Origin: Clostridia bacterium BRH_c25
GTDB taxonomy: Bacteria; Bacillota_A; Clostridia; Lutisporales; Lutisporaceae
DNA: 9,702 bases
Assembly: GCA_001515955.1 (NCBI GenBank)
Contig: LOES01000065.1
Location: 1 to 9,702, forward strand
Direction: 5' to 3'
In this document: positions 7,781-9,702 of the stretch, piece after piece
Layout of the letters: every line of letters starts with the position of its first letter
Numbering within the stretch: position 1 is the first letter of the stretch
Translations under genes and position numbers: made by a program
The notes under the pieces: model-generated
Told to the model about the DNA's origin: nothing
Seen by the model: the letters and a program-made list of their open reading frames with translations, nothing else
Databases searched by the model: none

Positions 7781-7809
7781 ATTATGTAATAGATGGCAGT
7801 GAAAGTCAA
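7781..7809 (-). promoter_or_regulatory. Sigma-A-type promoter of the V-ATPase operon
   Basis: On the minus strand, TTGACT (7809-7804) and CATAAT (7786-7781) are separated by exactly 17 bp, each 5 of 6 to consensus. The expected start of transcription is near 7774, giving a leader of about 30 nt to ATG 7741. No other candidate upstream of the operon is as good. The -10 box overlaps the AT-rich palindrome at 7773-7782. Confidence 0.7.
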
Positions 7810-7909
7810 TTTTGTAAAATGAGTAAGAATTGCCCGTTTAAGCCCGGCCTTTCTGTTTCTATCACTTTACATTCCTAGTATATAGCTTTAGCTCGGCTTT
7901 TATCACAAT

Positions 7910-7972
7910 TTGGCAGTTCGAATCATCATAATTATATAATTGTTGTTAATACATACTTGACTATGCTAAAAT
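7910..7972 (+). promoter_or_regulatory. Candidate promoter(s) of the fapA-like gene
   Basis: Two sigma-A-like arrangements are visible. One is TTGGCA (7910-7915) with a perfect TATAAT (7935-7940) at 19 bp, slightly long. The other is TTGTTA (7943-7948), 18 bp, then TAAAAT (7967-7972) preceded by TGC, an extended -10. They predict leaders of about 55 or 25 nt to the GTG start. Which is used cannot be decided from sequence. TTGACT at 7957-7962 has no partner at proper spacing. Confidence 0.45.
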
Positions 7973-8002
7973 TGTATTAATATGTTATTTGAGGGTGATT
8001 GC

Positions 8003-9577
8003 GTGGAAATACATCAAAATGGATACTTTTCGCTTTTGAGCGATAACGATAAATTATATATTTCTGTTTACCGCTCCGGATACGAGATGCGTGAATTCAA
8101 TAACCTTCTATTGGATATGCCCACCTTACAGCTTCACAATTTTACAAATCTGAAAAATGCATTGGATGAAGCCAGGGGTCTAAGGATTTTTATAGGAAAC
8201 ATAAAACCCCGGGTGGAAGTGATTGTTTCCGCTGATGAAATGGAAGCAAGAATAAAGCTGAATATAACTGCAAGGGAATTTGCAGAGAATAAAATACAGA
8301 TATCCTCAGAAATAAGTGCTGCACTTAACAAGGCAGGAGTTACTGAAGGCCTTGATGACCTTTTCCAAAAACCTATTACAGTGCAGAAAGAAATAGTAAT
8401 CGCAAAAGGTATAAAACCCAAAGACGGCAAGGATGCTATAATCAGGTACTATGAAATAGAAGAAAAAAAGCCTGTGGTAAAAGAGGATGGAACTGTTAAC
8501 CACTATGAGCTTGCCCTGATTGACAACATCAGGAAAGGGGACTGGCTTGGGGATAAGATACCCCCTACGGAAGGGAAACCCGGCAAAACTGTCACCGGTA
8601 AATTAATACCGGCTCGAAGGGGAATTGACTTTAATCTCAAATATGACAGTAAAACGATAGAGGCAATTGAAGAAGACAACAAAATGGTACTCAGGGCAGT
8701 AATAGACGGTGCCGTAAAATTTGAAGGAGACAAAATCAGTATAGATAATCACCTTATTGTTCAGGAAGATGTAAGCTATGAGACCGGAAATATATCCTTT
8801 GACGGATACGTAACTGTTAAGGGTACAGTAAAGGACGGATTCTCTGTAATAGCAAAGAATGATATCTCCATTCAGGGCAGTATGGGTTTGGGAGTAGTAG
8901 AAAAAATAATTTCCAAAGAGGGCAGTATATATATAAAAGGTGGCATTTTCGGGAAGAACACATCGATAATACAAGCAAAACGGAGTGTTTTTGTAAAATA
9001 CTGCAACGAGTGCATAATTACAGCAGGAGAAGATATTAATATCGGCTTCTATGCTCTGGACAGCAATCTCAAGGCTAAGAAAATAATTATGGACCCTGTA
9101 CATGGAAAGATAATCGGCGGAACAATAAATGCCGAAATCCAGGTTATTACAGGCGTTATCGGCAACAGATCCGAGAAAAAGACATATGTGAATGTCTCAG
9201 GCTTCAATCGTGCGGCCATCAAGAAGGAATTTGAGCAGCTCTTGGATAAATACAAGGCTATGCTGTCCGAGGTCAACAAGGTAAAGCAGCAAATCGAATT
9301 ATTCGAGCGTAATTCATCCGGTGCTGAATATGTGAACAGCAAGGAATACAACCGGTATTTAAGAAAATATGAAGATATCTTAGTAGAAATCAAGCTGCTG
9401 GATGAGTATAGGAAAAGACTGCAGCAGATTCTTGAAACTAAAGGCGAAGGTGAAATTGGTGTATATAAGGCCGCATATCCCGAAACCTATATTGAAATCA
9501 AGAATATGCAGAAGAAGATTGATTCTATAGTTAGCGGCAGTTTTTACGCTATGGATAAGGAAATTCATCATAATTGA
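8003..9577 (+). CDS. FapA (DUF342) family protein
   Basis: This is a 524-residue soluble protein with no signal peptide or membrane segment. An N-terminal domain (to about 180) precedes the family signature GDWLGDKIPPTEGKPG and VTGKLIPARRG (about 179-206). A run of short beta repeats (about 248-390) then suggests a right-handed beta-helix, with motifs such as GNISFDGYVTVKGTVKDG and AGEDINIG. A long charged coiled coil follows (about 403-478). The tail includes AAYPETYIEI, like the conserved end of the family. Some members are linked to flagellar assembly or EIIA-Glc signalling, but no flagellar gene is here, so the role is open. I prefer GTG 8003: GAGGGTGAT lies just upstream, while the in-frame ATG at 7982 has no ribosome site. 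It is transcribed alone, away from the ATPase operon, and ends at a terminator. Confidence 0.88.
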   Translation: MEIHQNGYFSLLSDNDKLYISVYRSGYEMREFNNLLLDMPTLQLHNFTNLKNALDEARGLRIFIGNIKPRVEVIVSADEMEARIKLNITAREFAENKIQISSEISAALNKAGVTEGLDDLFQKPITVQKEIVIAKGIKPKDGKDAIIRYYEIEEKKPVVKEDGTVNHYELALIDNIRKGDWLGDKIPPTEGKPGKTVTGKLIPARRGIDFNLKYDSKTIEAIEEDNKMVLRAVIDGAVKFEGDKISIDNHLIVQEDVSYETGNISFDGYVTVKGTVKDGFSVIAKNDISIQGSMGLGVVEKIISKEGSIYIKGGIFGKNTSIIQAKRSVFVKYCNECIITAGEDINIGFYALDSNLKAKKIIMDPVHGKIIGGTINAEIQVITGVIGNRSEKKTYVNVSGFNRAAIKKEFEQLLDKYKAMLSEVNKVKQQIELFERNSSGAEYVNSKEYNRYLRKYEDILVEIKLLDEYRKRLQQILETKGEGEIGVYKAAYPETYIEIKNMQKKIDSIVSGSFYAMDKEIHHN

Positions 9578-9578
9578 G

Positions 9579-9618
9579 AAAATAAAGGAGCTGACGAAGG
9601 TCAGACCCTTTATTTTTT
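9579..9618 (+). terminator. Intrinsic terminator after fapA
   Basis: AATAAAGG (9581-9588) pairs with CCTTTATT (9607-9614), extended outward by two A-T pairs. After a 2x2 internal loop, CTGAC (9591-9595) pairs with GTCAG (9600-9604) around a GAAG loop. Six Ts (9613-9618) follow. It begins one base after the stop codon, so transcription of this gene probably ends here. The left arm is A-rich and its complement carries Ts, so it may also work for a minus-strand gene entering from the right. Confidence 0.88.
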
Positions 9619-9702
9619 ATAACGAATAGGAAAGTATAAATTTCATTAATGTACCACTTGACCTCAATGAGTTTCATAAAAGGCTTCCTTGGTCGTTAGA
9701 AT
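9619..9702. other. Right-end flank without a supportable gene
   Basis: These 84 bases lie beyond the terminator. They show no ribosome site, start or family pattern that I recognise on either strand. They may be the edge of another intergenic region. Confidence 0.4.

Larger units (their letters stand above)
7742..8002. other. Divergent intergenic region between the V-ATPase operon and fapA
   Basis: This AT-rich stretch separates two divergent genes and contains promoters in both directions but no supportable gene. The sequence ATTATATAATT occurs twice, at 7773-7783 and 7931-7941, each accompanied on its left by AATCAT. The first overlaps the operon -10 box, and the second lies at the fapA promoter. 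The middle (about 7815-7905) has short GC-richer words (GCCCG, AGCCCGGCC) but no convincing long stem, riboswitch or small RNA that I can recognise. Confidence 0.6.

Noticed and set aside
7982..8002. ATG 7982 as the start of the FapA-like protein
   Set aside because: There is no ribosome site before it, and the GAGGGTGAT site lies inside the extra codons, correctly spaced for GTG 8003.
8603..9103. 166-codon minus-strand open frame
   Set aside because: It is antisense to the FapA-like gene. Its Tyr/Phe/Cys-rich composition reflects the complement of beta-helix codons rather than a real protein.
9380..9571. Minus-strand open frame entering through the terminator region
   Set aside because: It overlaps the 3' end of the FapA-like gene, has no ribosome site and has no recognisable product.
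9658..9690. Possible plus-strand promoter starting TTGACC in the right flank
   Set aside because: The nearest -10-like word, CATAAA, is only about 11 bp away, too close for a sigma-A promoter.
1..9702. CRISPR array, tRNA, rRNA or transposase
   Set aside because: No regularly spaced repeats, no cloverleaf-like or rRNA-like sequence and no transposase motifs were seen on either strand.

Overview
The window carries most of a V-type (A/V-type) rotary ATPase operon on the minus strand. A divergent gene for a FapA/DUF342-family protein lies on the plus strand. The lineage looks like Clostridia (low-GC Gram-positive). Supporting signs are strong AGGAGG/GAGGTG-type ribosome sites, TTG and GTG starts paired with good Shine-Dalgarno (SD) sequences, sigma-A-like promoters with AT-rich surroundings, and a clostridial-style long c-ring subunit. 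A cellulolytic-clostridium-type relative (Acetivibrio/Ruminiclostridium kind) would fit, but that is inference.

Layout in the direction of operon transcription (right to left): a promoter at about 7781-7809 (TTGACT, 17 bp, CATAAT), then subunit H/G-like stalk (7741-7415), C (7409-6366), I (6349-4370), K (4298-3879), F (3817-3500), E (3488-2859), A (2858-1074) and B (1077 to beyond base 1). B is cut by the window edge with 359 codons visible. Subunit D is not in the window and is expected further left. Seven of the eight genes are complete. Most junctions are tight: gaps of 5, 16, 11 and 0 nt and a 4-nt ATGA overlap between A and B. The exceptions are the two gaps flanking the K gene (71 and 61 nt), and both hold stem-loop structure.

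The proteins make one machine. A and B form the catalytic head, E and the H/G-like protein the peripheral stalk, C and F the central stalk region, and K and I the membrane ion-translocating part. The direction of work (ATP synthesis or ion pumping) cannot be read from the sequence. The c-subunit lacks a glutamine at the usual first-helix sodium-ligand position, which weakly favours protons over sodium.

On the right, after a 219-260 nt divergent promoter region, an approximately 524-residue FapA-family protein (8003-9577) is followed by a clear intrinsic terminator (9579-9618). The last 84 bases show no supportable gene. I found no wholly new system. The most unusual feature is a GC-rich repeat-like element whose end supplies the stop codon of the I gene and fills the gap ahead of the c-subunit gene.
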